From the NCBI GenBank assembly GCA_012295275.1, contig CM022670.1, positions 15,806,198 through 15,870,197 on the forward strand: DNA of 64,000 nt, in the 5' to 3' direction. Below are positions 1 through 20,374 of the stretch, in pieces. This DNA is from Chrysomallon squamiferum (Eukaryota; Mollusca; Gastropoda; Neomphalida; Peltospiridae). The position numbers were made by a program, and so were the translations under genes. Under the pieces are notes generated by a model. That model worked only from the letters and a program-made list of their open reading frames with translations, was not told the DNA's origin and made no database searches. The stretch's first letter is position 1; every line of letters starts with the position of its first letter.

Positions 1-334
1 TTTTTTTATTTTTTGGTAAATGTCCTCTATACAACAGAAAAAAGTAATTGTGCATGATATGTTTCGTAGTTAAACATTTTTACAATTAGAGAAAGAATAA
101 ATCAGTTCATATTTTTATTTTATGACTTAATAGAGTATTAAAAACACTTACCAGTGATGTCTCACGTGTCTCTGTATCTGGTGAATTTATTATAAAAAAT
201 TCAAGTTTAGCATAAATCGCCGCTCAATTAGTACATACCGTAATACTGTCAAGACGGGTATTGCATCCATTTATTTTCAATGCTAAAATCCCAGAACTTG
301 AAATAAATTCAAGTTTGATTAGATGTAGTATGTC

Positions 335-336
<2 letters not shown>

Positions 337-373
<37 letters not shown>
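337..373. repeat. (TG)n microsatellite
   Basis: About 18 perfect TG units lie just upstream of the splice acceptor of the first visible MMACHC copy 1 exon, inside its presumed first intron. The rest of 1-409 shows no exon. Confidence 0.95.
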
Positions 374-376
<3 letters not shown>

Positions 377-409
377 AATGGAAATTTTAAAATATAAATT
401 ATTCTACAG

Positions 410-1721
410 GTTGGCTGGTATAATACACTGGTGGACAAAAAATATGCCTTGCCTTACCCTGATGATACATTAGCCTTTGTGATAATCAGCACACCTGATG
501 TCTTTGAAAAGATTTTTATACCATTTATCTGTGAGAAAGACTATGTGGTGACTGACAATCCTTTCGATGACTGCATGAAGATTGTTCTTAATTCACTGAA
601 AAAGGTAATGTGATTACATCACAGAAGAACTTTTAAAAACAAAACAGCTTGTAATGAACATTACTGATTGAAATTGTTATCAATAATAAATAGAACTGCC
701 CATAAAAATTAACAGACACTGGAAATAATAACAATTATAACTTACACTAGATTCACTTTTTTAACTTTTATTTTGTGCATTATATGTTAAATAAAACCTT
801 GAAAAATATATTTAAAATACACAAATGTATATAATTAGAATACAATGTTACCAGATACTTTAATTAAATAGAACTTTCAATAATCATACTAGTGTTCTTT
901 GTTTTATTCAAATCTAAATTATGCAATTAGCATTTAAAAACAACAACAAACAAACATATAATGAATACTGCAGGAATTTTCAGACCATGAGGTGGACATA
1001 TTAACTGATACTGATGTGAAAGATGATGGTACACCAAAGATTTTGGTACAAACAGCTGGTCATGTTGCAGGAGGTATTTTCTACTATCAGAAAAGGGACC
1101 TCAGTGAGGATACACTTAAAAACTGGCCATCAGATAAGGTAAGTGAAAACAAAATACTTTATCCTGATTTTAGCTTTATTTGTAAAACATTTTATTTTGT
1201 TTTGTTTTCGTGATAACTTATCATCTATGTAATTATATTTTTATTTTGTTTTATTTTGTTTTTAATTACCTTCTTCCCCAAAAATGTTTCCTCACATTGT
1301 TTTAGGCTGTTTGTTCTTTAAAGAAAACAAATGTACATATATAGTGTATCAGTTTTTAAATTTCACAAAAAACAATAAATTAATTTAAGAAGTGTAATTC
1401 CTTATTTTTCAGACACTTTATGGAGTGTCAATTCATCCAAAGTATGGTGGATGGTTTGCATTTCGTGGTGCTGTGATTTTCAAAGATGTCAAATGTCCAG
1501 ATCTTCAGAAAAGGGATCCACCTGATTGTGTGCCAACCCAAGAAATGAGAAAAGATCTTCTTGAGCGATACAACTTCCACTACCAGGATGGGTCTTACCG
1601 AGACATCATCCCTTCAATAAAGAAGTATTCTGAAGAGCAGAAGAAATATTTTGCTACCTTTTCACCAGAACACTGGAAAAAATGTGTTGAGGAAATGAGA
1701 AGAAAATATATGAGATCTTAA
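410..1721 (+). CDS. MMACHC: MMACHC-like cobalamin trafficking protein, copy 1 (5' end outside window)
   Basis: Three exons, 410-604, 974-1138 and 1413-1721 (TAA), all in phase 0 with AG/GT borders, encode the last 222 residues. The family is the cytosolic cblC protein that binds cobalamin after lysosomal export and removes its upper ligand (dealkylation with glutathione, or decyanation). Visible family signatures are VGWYN at the first exon start, LPYPDDTLAF, the QTAGHVAGG segment, HPKYGGWFAFRG (with the Arg used for glutathione in the human protein), DCVPTQEMR and YSEEQKKYF. The first exon, about 28 residues ending in PFGFE..PF in copy 2, is not found in 1-409 and must lie upstream. Compared with copy 2 it has three extra residues after the YYQ segment and YQDGSYRD where copy 2 and human have HW.DW, so it may be functionally diverged. 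It is not visibly broken. Like copy 2 it lacks the long Pro/Ser tail of the human protein. Confidence 0.93.
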
Positions 1722-1889
1722 ACTGAACAAAAAATGAAAATCGTATTTCCAGTTTGCTATAAGTTTACATTTCTGTTACATATTGTATCAACATTACCCT
1801 GATAAAGTTATACATCTTTTCTGATTTACACGATTATTCTTACCATTTAAATAAGTTATCCTCCAGTGACAGTTACTTCAATCTGTGAT

Positions 1890-3560
1890 TAATGAAGCAG
1901 GGAATGAAGTCTTAATTCTGTTTACATATATGTTTAAGCTGTTGTAGTTAAAAATCAATTATACACCTACAAATTCCTGTTTTATTTTTAGTTACTTTTT
2001 TAACAGTGATAAACCAGTACATTTATAGCCTTTTCTGTTAGAACTTTCACATTTTGCAAAGTGTTATGCATTTCTCTATCGAGATTTAAAATAATTTATA
2101 ATTTGAATATTAATCTCATGTCTGTGATATTTTGATTCTAACTTGTTCTGTGATACTGTTTTACAATATTTTGTTTCTTTTGAAGTAGTTAATGAGCAGA
2201 TTCTAAATAAGAATTGACATAAAGGGAATGAATACACCTTCTCTTTGCAGATAGCATTAAACTCTTATATTTAAAACTGAATTCTTACATCGATAATTCC
2301 TTTACTCAATACGCAGTGTGTACTCAATGTATTATGACTATATACATATATAATAAATCTGCTGTTTAAAAATAAATTTTTACACCTACAATTCCTGCAC
2401 TCAGTGTATGTATTAGAAACATTTTATTTAAAAAAATAAAATGTTAACTGTTGCAAACACATTACTCATATCCACCAGGCAAAATATATTAACTTGAAGT
2501 ACACCTGGACACTTTTTAATTTTATTTTTGGTAAATAGTTTAATTGTTTGTGCTATTTCATTGAATTTTGAAAAAAAAATTTAAATGTTTACTAGGACAA
2601 ATTTATTTATACAGTGAGAATAATGGTTATAGTTTGTATTTTGCTTTCAGACTGTTTGTTTTGTTTCTTTGGATGTTAGGGGGGTTTTGGGGTTTTTTTT
2701 TCTTATAACTGGATTTATAATCATTTGTAATGTGAATGTTAATCTCACGTCTGTGATATTTACACTGTGATACTGTTTTACAATGTTTTCTTAATTTTGA
2801 AGAAGTTACTGAGTAGATTCTAAATAAAGATTAATATATAAGGAATGATGAAATATATATATATATAATCTGTTTCCTTATATGATTAAACTGCTGTATT
2901 TAAAACTGAATTGTTACATCTACAATTCATGTACTCAATATGTTATGATTAGATATATGATAAAATTGCTGTATTTAAAACTGAATTACGACATCTGAAA
3001 TTCATGTACTCAGTGTATTATGATTATGTAAGTGATGAAACTGCAGCATTTAGAAATCAGATATTACACCTACAATCCTATATCACTCTATGTATTAGAA
3101 GAACTTTGATTTGAAGAAAATAACACCAATTTTAAAAAAAGAAATTCAGACTGTTGCTCTGAAAACACAAAATATTTATGTAGCACAGCTTATTACTAAT
3201 TGTCCTTTTGTTTTTAATTTTTTTAATTTTGATAGTTTGTTCTTTCATATTTAATTATGATAAGCCCACTAAATTTACAGCTTTTTCTTTTATATATGTT
3301 TGTTCAATGAAAATAATGAAAATATTTACCTTTCAGACATTGTATGGTGTGTTTTTCTTACAACCAGATTTAAATTCTTTATAAGAATAACAATCGGATT
3401 TAAAATTCTTTATAAGAACATTAATTTCACCTCTGTGATATTTTGACTGGAACATGTAGAATGATACTGTTTTACATTATATTTTGTTTATTTTGAGGTA
3501 CTTACTCATTTTACTGAGTAAATGCTAAATAAAGATTAATATAATGAATTATTTTGTTCT
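1890..3560. repeat. Degenerate nested tandem repeats in the 3' flank of MMACHC copy 1
   Basis: A diverged block recurs three times. Its anchors are TGATACTGTTTTACA at about 2151, 2768 and 3462, each preceded by TCTGTGATATTT and followed by a TTTTGAAG-like stretch and CTAAATAA.GATT. The spacing is roughly 620-695 bp. Between anchors are shorter sub-repeats of about 75 bp built on 'taaaactgaatt.ttacatctacaattcatgtactcaat', seen several times between 2270 and 3090. Most of the 3' flank of copy 1 is therefore amplified sequence. No ORF is associated. Several AATAAA-like hexamers occur within it. Confidence 0.75.
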
Positions 3561-4679
3561 GAACTATTTCTTGATCCATAGATCCATAGCTATGATTTAT
3601 GATACAATATAGTCAGTAACTTGATTTCTCTGGAAAAACGATTCAAGATAATTAAAAAGGATAAAAAAAAAAGAAATGGTATGAGAAAACTATAAGATCT
3701 ACTTAGAAACTTTAGATTTGTAATAAGTGTGTAGAAAACAACATTAAAATGATAAATATCAGGAACAGACAAGAAAAATTGAGCAATAAATAAGAAATCT
3801 GCATATTCAAGTAAAAATCAGTATTAACCGTATATATACCTTGAAAGGAGTTATATTTTTGCATTTATCAATTTAAAAAGAGAAAGTAAAATGATATAGT
3901 TTTGATACAATGATTAAATTGTAAGTCTTTGTTAAGGATCCCTTACAGCTCATTGAAAAGAAGACCCTATTAAATGCTGCTAATTTTTTTCTTGATGTTA
4001 ATACAAAATCTACATATTTATCAGATATAAGCTTGAGATAACATGTTGTTCCAAATAAATTGATACTAGAATTTATTGTAATAATTGATAATTTATTTTC
4101 TGTATTAATTTAAAAGAAATAACTTGTACGTTTTTTAATATTCATAATTTAATGAAACCAAGATTTTGTTATCTGAATTAATTCAGTTTATATAATATAT
4201 AGATATTCCTACATTTTAAAATTATTTATATACATTTATAACAATCTAAAAAAAATACCTAATATTTAGAGAAACAAAAATATGAATTAGTGCTCCACAT
4301 TTATATATTACTATATATATAATAATAATTATTAAGATAATCACACCATATTTATAATTCTTTATGACAAAGAATATTTCACTGTATATTCTAACTATAT
4401 ATGAACATATAATATACCCAGCCATTCTGCAACCAGTGCTACCTATACGTAACTTAGCTGATGGCATAGAATTGCAGGAATAGAATGGATTATTATTTTG
4501 AGCTGACACCTCTACAAATTGTATGGCTAATTTATGGATTTAACAAATTAATATAATTAGTTAATGGTGTTGATTTAGACAAAATGTAGTGTAGAGAATG
4601 AATAAAGTGTTACAAAATATGTCAGTCATTCACTACAGATGCATATGCTTACTATGAAACATTGACACTGCCAATAATA

Positions 4680-5170
4680 ATTCTTGCTTAGACACCTGAT
4701 GAAAACCAGTCAGCAGAGTAGGATGTAGCATGTCAGACCATATCCATGTTGTAAACCAATTAAAGACGGAGAAATGTGTGTAATATCTCACATTGCATGG
4801 TTTTAACCGAAAACAAGAAAACTTTCAGCTCATTGGAAACTGAAGCAATAGTGATCCCTTTACAACAGTGAGGGATAGAAGATAGAAAGTGTGTATGTTG
4901 AACCCATGAAAAATATTCTATTATTGTTCACCTACATAAAGAAAGCAACAAAATCCAAATCAAGAAAGAATACAACAGGGAAACACTGTAAGATCCAAGC
5001 CATTTACAACAACACTGGGGAGAATATTTTGAAATCATAAGCTTGAGAATAGCTGGAAAATATATCAGACACATTCACAGGTGATGACATGCTCCTAATT
5101 GCAAATACATCCTAAAACTATGTCCAGTATGTCATAAAAAATTCAAAGTTGTCAGTCAAATAGTTCTAAA
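4680..5170 (+). mobile_element. Decayed non-LTR retrotransposon fragment (RTE-like reverse transcriptase)
   Basis: Translating across frames gives successive pieces of an RTE-type reverse transcriptase in the right order. SDHIHVVNQLKTEKC is at about 4730. ETEAIV...QQ.GIED is near 4840. HLHKESNKIQIKK is near 4930, then IQQGNTV.SKPFTTTL..IF near 4970-5030. FTGDDMLLIANTS, the catalytic DD box with Phe-Ala replaced by Phe-Thr-Gly, is near 5080. Pieces are separated by frameshifts and stops, so it is long dead. No element ends or target-site duplications were recognised. The family name is inferred from motif resemblance only. Confidence 0.75.
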
Positions 5171-5348
5171 AAAAAATGAATTTTTTAATATTTAAATTAT
5201 TTTGTGCCTGATGCACACAATTGCCATTTTGAAGCAAGATTGTCTCTGACAAAGCTCATTTGATAATATGTCATACTACGTGTTCCAAATATTCAGTGTA
5301 ATATTTGTCCGCTATTAGAGTGTAATAATACTTTTTTTTTTCTTTTTT

Positions 5349-5379
<31 letters not shown>

Positions 5380-5670
5380 TAATAATATAATTTACACATC
5401 AATATACCACTAATAATAACAATCTTGTTTGTTTTTTGGTTGTTTTCCTTTATTTATTTACTTAATATTATCATAATTATGCAGTTTAAATATATAGGAT
5501 AAATTAGGTAACAATGATGTGGGCACACGCTAAAATGTATCAACATTATTTTAAAACAGAATTTAAAATATCAGCAAGATTTCGAAAGTATATTCATCTC
5601 TCAAATTATAGTATCATGATCAATAATCATGAAAATAGTCAATTACTGCATTTATTATTTTTTCAGCTTC

Positions 5671-5712
<42 letters not shown>

Positions 5713-5931
5713 TGATACGAGGAAATGATTAAGGCTTCCATAATTTATAATAATAACTAAAATTTCACTAAAATTCCATGAATAACATGTCAGATTTCAT
5801 AGGCACTGTCAATAGCAGAACCTCAATTTCTTTACACAAACATTTTTTTTTTTTTTTTTTTTTTTTTCTTAACCTCTAAGGTCAAGGTAGATAATTCTTA
5901 CCTAAATGTAATACGGACTGTACTTAAACGA

Positions 5932-8187
5932 ATGGAAACGATAGATAGAAAGACTTTGGAGATAAAATTAAATGAGATTTTATCACCGTTTGGCTTTGAA
6001 TTTCATCCATTTAAGGTAATAAAACTGACTAAACTGAAAGTCCACTTTAAATGCGGTCAAAATAATCCAGTACACGTGGTAAACAAACATCCGGGTCCCC
6101 TTTTGTTTCTTGTTATTCTCCCATTTTATTTTGCCACTATGTTTAAATCCGTAAAACTAAACTTCACCTCACTTTATTTATCTTTTGTTTGTCATTGAAA
6201 GTACTTCTGTTATTATTAACAGAAATTAAAGGCAACCAAATGGCATATTTTACCTATAATAGAAACTGACCTTGTTGCAGTTTATTTAACTCGTGATTTT
6301 CCTTACTAACCAGACACGTGACAATATTAATTCTCATCAATCTTTGTGTCGGCTAATAATTAAACATTTTATTTGCAAATTTTAACAATAAATATATTAT
6401 TCCAAAAGAATAGCTGAAAAATGGCGACAAATCTAATGCAATACCGTACATACATTTGTGCGTGTGTGTTATCTGTTTCAGATGTCATAAAAATTGACCG
6501 AGATTCTAATAACATGCATGCTCACACATCAAGATTAATTTGTATTTAGACTTTAGTGGAAAAATTTGGATTATGCTGTTTCCAAAATAATGATTAAAGA
6601 CTAACTGTTTTACAGGTTGGCTGGTATAACGAAAAAGTGGATGAGTCATTTGCTTTGCCTTACCCTGATGATACACTAGCATTTCTGATTATCAGCACTC
6701 CTGATGTTTTTGAAAAAGCCTTCAAACCATTTATATGTCGACAAGACTGTCTCGGATCTGGCGATCCTATTGATGAATGCATGATTTATCATCTTAATTT
6801 GGTCAAACGGGTACTGAAATTACAAAAATTAGCAGTTTTAAGAGTTGAAGAAAACAATTGAAGCATAGACGATTTATGTATCATAACACTAATTAATAAT
6901 ATAAATAATTAAAATGGTACAAATTAGAGTTTAGCAATTTTAATAGATTGGATAAGTACAAAAATATTTTCTATGTATTATTTAAAAAGAAAAAATTATA
7001 ATAATTCCATGAAATAAAAAAAAAATCAAATGCAAATAATATAAATATCAATATATATATTTTTTAATACTTCATGAATATTACAGATACTTCCTGATGA
7101 CCAAGTGGATGTCATTCATGATTTTGAGATGACATTTAGTCGTCGACCCAGATTACTGGTACAGACAGCCGGCCATGTTTCAGGGGCCACCTACTATTAT
7201 CAGAAATCTGATCTAGAAGAAAATACTTGGCCAGCTAAATCAGTAAGTGAAGCGAGAGTGTATTGATCTGATGTCTATGTGTCTTCTTTCCTTTTTTTGT
7301 TCTTTCTGTTATTTTTATATTTTTTAATTGATTTCGTTTAAGGTATTTTTGAAAATTACACAATGCGTAAAATGTATTAATTCATTCTTGAACACAACTT
7401 TAATGTAAATAACATAATAGAGAATATGTGACTGACCTCATTTTATAAATGTTAATTTAGAGAAAGAATGTGAATAAAGCAGTTCTGTATTGATCTGCAC
7501 CACGTCTTTTTGACTGTTTTTAATTTTTACTTTGTCAGAAACACATAAAACACTGAGTGGGAGAAATTCAGAATGCATTTAGGTGAAATACTACTCCAGC
7601 TTCTTTTCATTTGCTTGTTGACTGCATGTCAAGGCCAGCAGTGATTAGGAATGATATTGATCTCTGTAGATCACTTCATGTGCCATAAAACGTCTTCTGG
7701 AGAGTTGTAAATGAAAACTGAAGAAAAATAAACTTTGAACATGTTACATATAATTTAAAATTTAAAAAAAAAAAAAAAAAATGCATTCATTTGATCAATT
7801 TCTTCAGCAATAAGAAAGTTTTCACTATAAATAACACATAGTTTTTCATTTCAGAAAATACATGGTGTGAGTGTTCATCCAAAATATGGTGGGTGGTTTG
7901 CATTTCGTGGTGCTTTGATTTTCAAAAGCATACGTTGTTCAGATCTTGAGAAGAAGGATCCCGTTGACTGTGTGCCAACCCAAGAAATGAGAAAAGAACT
8001 TCTTGAAAGATTTAACTATCACTGGCAGGACTGGTCTTTCCGAGACATCGTACCTGCTGTAAAACAATATTCTGAAGAGCAGAAAATGTATTTCAAAACC
8101 TTACCTAAAAATAGGAAAGAATTGGTTGAGAAAATGAAGAAAGAAAGACATATGCAGGAATTAGAAACTAAACAAAATGTATTGTAA
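5932..8187 (+). CDS. MMACHC: MMACHC-like cobalamin trafficking protein, copy 2 (complete)
   Basis: Four coding exons, 5932-6015, 6616-6810, 7087-7242 and 7855-8187 (TAA), all phase 0 with canonical borders, give 255 aa. The human protein is 282 aa and is longer only through its C-terminal tail. The start METIDRKTLEIKLNEIL aligns with the human N-terminus and is followed by PFGFEFHPF, as in the family. Later motifs are VGWYNEKV, LPYPDDTLAF, QTAGHVSGATYYYQ, HPKYGGWFAFRG and DCVPTQEMR. The segment NYHWQDWSFRD keeps both tryptophans of the human HWRDWTYRD, and YSEEQKMYF follows. The expected role is cytosolic binding and upper-ligand removal from cobalamin before transfer to MMADHC. Exon borders match copy 1 exactly, showing a DNA-level tandem duplication rather than retrocopying. 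It converges on GALE downstream. Confidence 0.96.
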
Positions 8188-11100
8188 ATTGCATGTTAAA
8201 GATTCCAGTGAAAGATTTAGGTGAAAATACAAAGGTACAAGAATAATTTAGCAGAGATTAAATCATTTTTTATCTTTTATATTTTCTATATTTACAATCC
8301 ACAATTGTTTTCTTTCTGTACCTCATACATGCGTTCCTGTTTGGGTTTTTAATTTTTCTTCTTTCTTTCTCGTGAAGATGATCAGGTTATGTTAATACCA
8401 GTGAATTTTATTTGTTAGAAAAATTATTAAATTATTATTATTATTTTTGTTTTGTTTTTTTTGTTTGTTGAAATAAATATATGATTTACTGCTCTTTCTT
8501 TATTTAATTTTCAAATCATCTCAGTATAAAATTATTTATTTCCCAATCTTAACATAAGCACTGTACCAAACATTTGTTATTGTTGACTTCAGGTGGACTG
8601 CAGTACCATGAAAATATAAAGTTATCTCCAGGAAAGTTGAGCTGTGGTACAAATTCTGGGCTACTGGCCTCAAGACTGACACATTTGCACACTTGATGGT
8701 TGTGTTCTAAGCATTCAGTATTTAGTTTTTATGACATACTTGGTTATTTTTTAAGACAATAATAGAAACTAGATCATTAGCTTATGAATTATCTTTGTCA
8801 TGCAGCATTTTAAATAAATAAAAACAACACATCAAAAACCATTTTTTAATTCCCTCGTTTATTGCACCATCCTGCAAAAAATTAAATACTTAAATAAACA
8901 AAGTTTTGTGGTAAATATTTAATATTTATTTTAAAAAATATCCAAGTCATACTTTTCTAATTTTAATTACATTAATTATGTCTTGTTTATAGAATTATGC
9001 AAATTTGTTTCAGTGCTGATTTCAGAGTATTTTGGATTGATGTTTTTACTCTGACAGTTTAAAACTGACTAAAAACTGATTGCTGTGTGTCATTAATCAT
9101 CAGTCTAAGAAGAAGGAAATAAAATCTACACGTAAAGTGTAGGCATGGTACAACATGACTTTATGTGGTTCTTTTATTCGTAAGTGAATGTCCAAGAAAG
9201 CATACATTTAAAAATGTATATGTCACATAATAAGACATAAAGTGCAAAGTTATATTGTCAAAGATACAGGAAATCATAAAGTACTACAAAATAAAGCTTT
9301 GTCAAAACAGACAATCAAAATAATATTAACAAATTAAAAAAACATGCCTGTTAAATATTATTGGCACATATAAAGTGTAATGTGGTTTGGATTGTCTTTT
9401 CTTGCAACTAAACGAGTGAAAATAATTTTTTCTTTTACGTAAATAAATTTAGTGAATTTTTCTTGACTTTTGGGGGGGTTTTCAACAAAATAAATAAGTG
9501 ACAACAATTATTAAAATCTGTTTTTGGTAATGAATCCATATATTATTTGAGACAGATAACATTTAAGAGCTTTGTTTTCCACAAAGCATTGCCATTTTAA
9601 ACTACAAAATATAAAAGCCATCCATTTGCTATATGTAATAGTTACATTTGTGAAATTGAAAATCATAAGCAATTAAACAAAATAGTCCTTTACAAGTCTC
9701 TTTAAAAATTTAATTATTTTCAGGAATACATGAAGTAAATATTAATATATATGATATTGTAGACTTTCAGTCTAAAACACAAAAGAAGTGTTATGGTATA
9801 TATATATATATTTTATTTTATTTTAATTTTTTTTTAAACACTGGAAGTTACAACTTTATGAAACTTTATATAATTTCTCTGTAATATGCATTTGTTACCA
9901 ATAGTTATAATAATAATTATCAAAAATTAACAATTTCAGGAAAGAAGGATTTATTAAAAAGAAGACTTAAGATATAACTTTTTATCCCTTTCCAGTATTT
10001 AAGGAATTTTCTGTATGCTTTGTTCACCACCTGTAAAGGACATTTAAAGTTCTATTCAGCATTTTCACAGCAGAAAAACATTGGTATGATTGCAAAAATG
10101 TTTGGAACATATACTGTGACAAAGAACATTTTTAAAAATTAAAAATCCTTTCTGACATCTCATTTGAATGTTATATCTATGCCATATTATTTGCATTTTT
10201 TCCTGTTGCATTAATATATATATATATATATATATTAGTAAAATTGTTTCAGCAAAGGATGCTTTTATCAATATGCATAATATGCTCAAAACTGGAATAT
10301 ATTTACATGTGAAAAAAGATGTTCTTAAGAAATGATTACATTATTGTAAATTGGCCAAAGGAAAAAGAGTGTCAGTAGTTTGTTCTATGTCTGAGTCTGT
10401 TTCCTTTAAAGTGAATAATTGTGCTAGAAGTGATCCTTATGTTGAAAGATGAATATTCCAAAAAGTCTCAAATTACCCTGTTAATTGTTCAAGAATTATT
10501 GATGAAAATGCAGCAGCATCATATTATATCTAATGTGGACTCAATTTATAAATGAACATTTATCAGTTTTCTTACAAAAATATTATTTTTAAATTAGAAT
10601 AAACATAACAAAATATAAAATTTACAACAAATGAATAATGCAAAATTAACATAATATCAGCACATATATTAATATAAACAAAGATGGAAAAATAAGTAGC
10701 CGACAAAATTTAAAAAGTGCTAAAATCAATTAATGATGTTCTATGGTTCAAATAATAGTTACTTTAATACAATCAAAAGAAAGCTACCACAATAATCAAT
10801 ACAATTAACTAATAACTGCTGTAATATTTTCAATATAAAGGGTTTATTTTTGTTCTGATAAGCCAGGAATATCTAACACATTATTCCAGAAATTAAAAAC
10901 TGATGAGTTGAAAAAGCACTACATTTTCTGAACATTTTTGTATAGCCTGAAAAACCTTTCAGAAGCAGTAATAACAAATTGTGCCTTCCAAAATAATGGC
11001 TTACTCTAATGATTTAAAACATCAGCATTTCAGGAACAGACACAAATTAATCATTTTTATTTCTGTAAAACAATTTCCTTTGTCTAAAATTAATGAAGGT

Positions 11101-13622
11101 GCTTGTTAGTTTATAAATAACATTTTAAACGATAACAATTTACAAATAGCCTGATAACATATAATTTTATATTAAATTTTATAATTATCTGCCTGCTGCC
11201 TTTTTATCATAAGCAATAAATAACATATCAAAAATGACTTTAATGTTATGCAAGTTTCTTAACCCAATACTGTGCACTAAAGCTGAATAATATTAAGACT
11301 AGAAACTGGCCATCAATCGCCTGAAAAAAACAAAAAAAAACAACAAAAAATAATTCAGGACAGATAGATGGAAGGACATGACTTGTACGCTCTACCCTGA
11401 CTATAATAATTTAATAAATAAATGCAATGAAATAAATAATCATCTTTCACACAGCCATTTAAAAGTGTGACTACTTATAAAATATCAAATTAGCAACAAA
11501 CAAAATAACAACATAATAATAATTTAAAACATGAAAAGGATTATTCAAATATCATCAATTAAAAATTTTTCATAAATATTCAATATTTTCTATTTCCTTT
11601 ACTTATTTTCTATATTCTTATTTTTATCATAGAATTTAAATTATGTTTTTAATAAACAGTTGAAAATTAGTGTTATAACGCTTACAAGACCATTAACAGA
11701 AATATAATTCAAAATTGTAAATAAGAACTACAAATTAAAGATCACGAAATGTTATATTCTGATTTACAGACTTAAACATACAATTAATTATCCCTACTGA
11801 AACAAAACTGCATTTCTTTTTTTGGTTTCATGTGACAGTAAATTCATTTTTCTTTTTTTTCTTTTATTTCTCATTATTTTTAATATAATTTTTTTTTTTT
11901 TTTTTTTTAAATTATTTATTTATTTATTTATTTATTTGTCTTTTTGCTACATTTTTTCTTCTTCATGAAAGGAGATGTATAGATTTCCTGAAAGTGAACT
12001 ATTTTAGACCAAAAGTAAAAATATTATTTACATTTCAGGTCAGTTTAATACTTTTAGCTATTTAATATGAAATCCATGCACCAACAGAAATTTATATGAT
12101 TGATACATACTTGTTTTTATTACTGGATACTTTGTCAGTTTAATATTTTTAAATTACACTAAAGGTACTACTTTTTCTTATTTCAGTAAAATATTGATAA
12201 ATTAATAGTTATATTCTTAGTTACATTTACATAATTCTAGCTTTCACTGTGATAAAAATGAACTTAAAATAAATTAATAGTTATATTCTTAGTTACATTT
12301 ACATAATTCTAGCTTTCACTGTGATAAAAATAAACTTAAAATAAATTTATAACTGCAATTATATTCCATGACCATAAGCTCACCAAATAAAATGTATTAT
12401 AATACATAAATAACACAAATACATTATCTCCATAACAGAAAAAAGGCTAAATACCTCATAAATCAAAATATCATATAAATTGAAATTACATTTTAATATC
12501 ATAAAAGTGGTTCTATTACAAAAAAGATACACATACATAAATACATATGCATGTATATATGTATGTATGATGATGGTATGTATAAAACCTTTTAAAAAGT
12601 ATTTATTTTCGACAAAGTTAAATACTGAACAATGAGCATCCCAAATTCTATCTTAATAAGATTTAAAAGGTCATAACCTCTTTATATAAAAACCAGCAAT
12701 TTATTATATGGACACCCAAAATAAAAAAAATGAAAACATTTTAATTAGGAATGGGAGAACAAAAAAACCCCTAGTAAAATGAAAGCCATTATTTCATTTA
12801 AAAATACTTACTAGAGAAAACAAATCTGACTACCTAAAGCTTAAAACTAACTGATATTGAAGCGTAAATGTTGAAAATTATAATAGTCACACTGTCTTTT
12901 ATTAACACAAGCAGTGACTGTCACATCAAAAAGAACAACAAATATTAAAAATCTAAATATGCATACTTTCTAAATTTGCTGAAAACAAAATAAATTAATT
13001 AAATCTAAAATGATCAAAATGAAATTTCAGTTGTGTTGTGTAACATGGTACAGAGTTTTTTTTCACCTGCACCATATTCATTTAATAAGAAAATTGAAAT
13101 ATATACCCCAAAAATAATAATAATTTCCTAATAATCCAAGCACCAAACAATATCCCCAAACCAATATAAGGTCATCATATAATTCTGCAAATCCTTAATA
13201 CAACTGCCTCTTACGACATCTGGAATATGAACGTAAATGAGCTTTGATAACACCATCGGTTGGCAGATATGTAAATTATAAATTTAATTTACAAAATATG
13301 TATTTAAGAGTAGAATATTCTTTACAAAAAGGTTTAAATAATTAGGTTTTTATTAATTTTTTTATAAAAATATATTTTAAAAATTATTTTCTTTTTTTCT
13401 TACATAAAAGCATCTTGATTCAAATTAAGTACAAAATCTATATTCATACACTGAAAACAAGAAGTAAGTGCTGGAGACAAATTTTGTTAATGTTGTTTAA
13501 TATTCTGCCTTGATTTCCCTTGTTGATGTCTGGCACTTGTCTAAAGATAAACGTTTTTTTTAAAAATCATTAAGGCCGTTGACAATCCATTTGGTTTCTC
13601 AAAGAGGTCAATACACAGACAT
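8188..13622. other. Intergenic region between convergent MMACHC copy 2 and GALE
   Basis: About 5.4 kb, extremely AT-rich, with no supported coding exon on either strand. It must contain both 3' UTRs. AATAAA-type hexamers follow MMACHC copy 2 near 8472 and 8816, and TTTATT (AATAAA on the minus strand) lies near 13346 below GALE. Other contents are simple AT runs (9800-9812, 10213-10235), a poly(T)/(TTTA)n stretch at 11888-11937 and the 72-bp direct repeat at 12197-12342. Confidence 0.6.
12197..12342. repeat. Two tandem copies of a 72-bp unit
   Basis: The segment beginning AAATTAATAGTTATATTC and ending GATAAAAATGAACTTAAAAT is repeated immediately at a 72-bp period, with only one or two differences (for example AAATGAAC against AAATAAAC). 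This implies a recent duplication. Confidence 0.9.

Positions 13623-20374
<6,752 letters not shown>

Larger units (their letters stand above)
1722..5931. other. Intergenic spacer between the two MMACHC copies
   Basis: About 4.2 kb without a supported gene. It holds the degenerate repeat block, the retrotransposon fragment, an AT/CA microsatellite at about 5333-5380, a (TTA)n run at 5672-5711 and a poly(T) run at 5842-5867. The poly(T) is followed by CTTAACCTCTAAG at 5868-5880, a possible splice acceptor about 52 bases before the copy 2 ATG. The promoter of copy 2 is expected here, but no convincing core element is visible. Confidence 0.6.
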
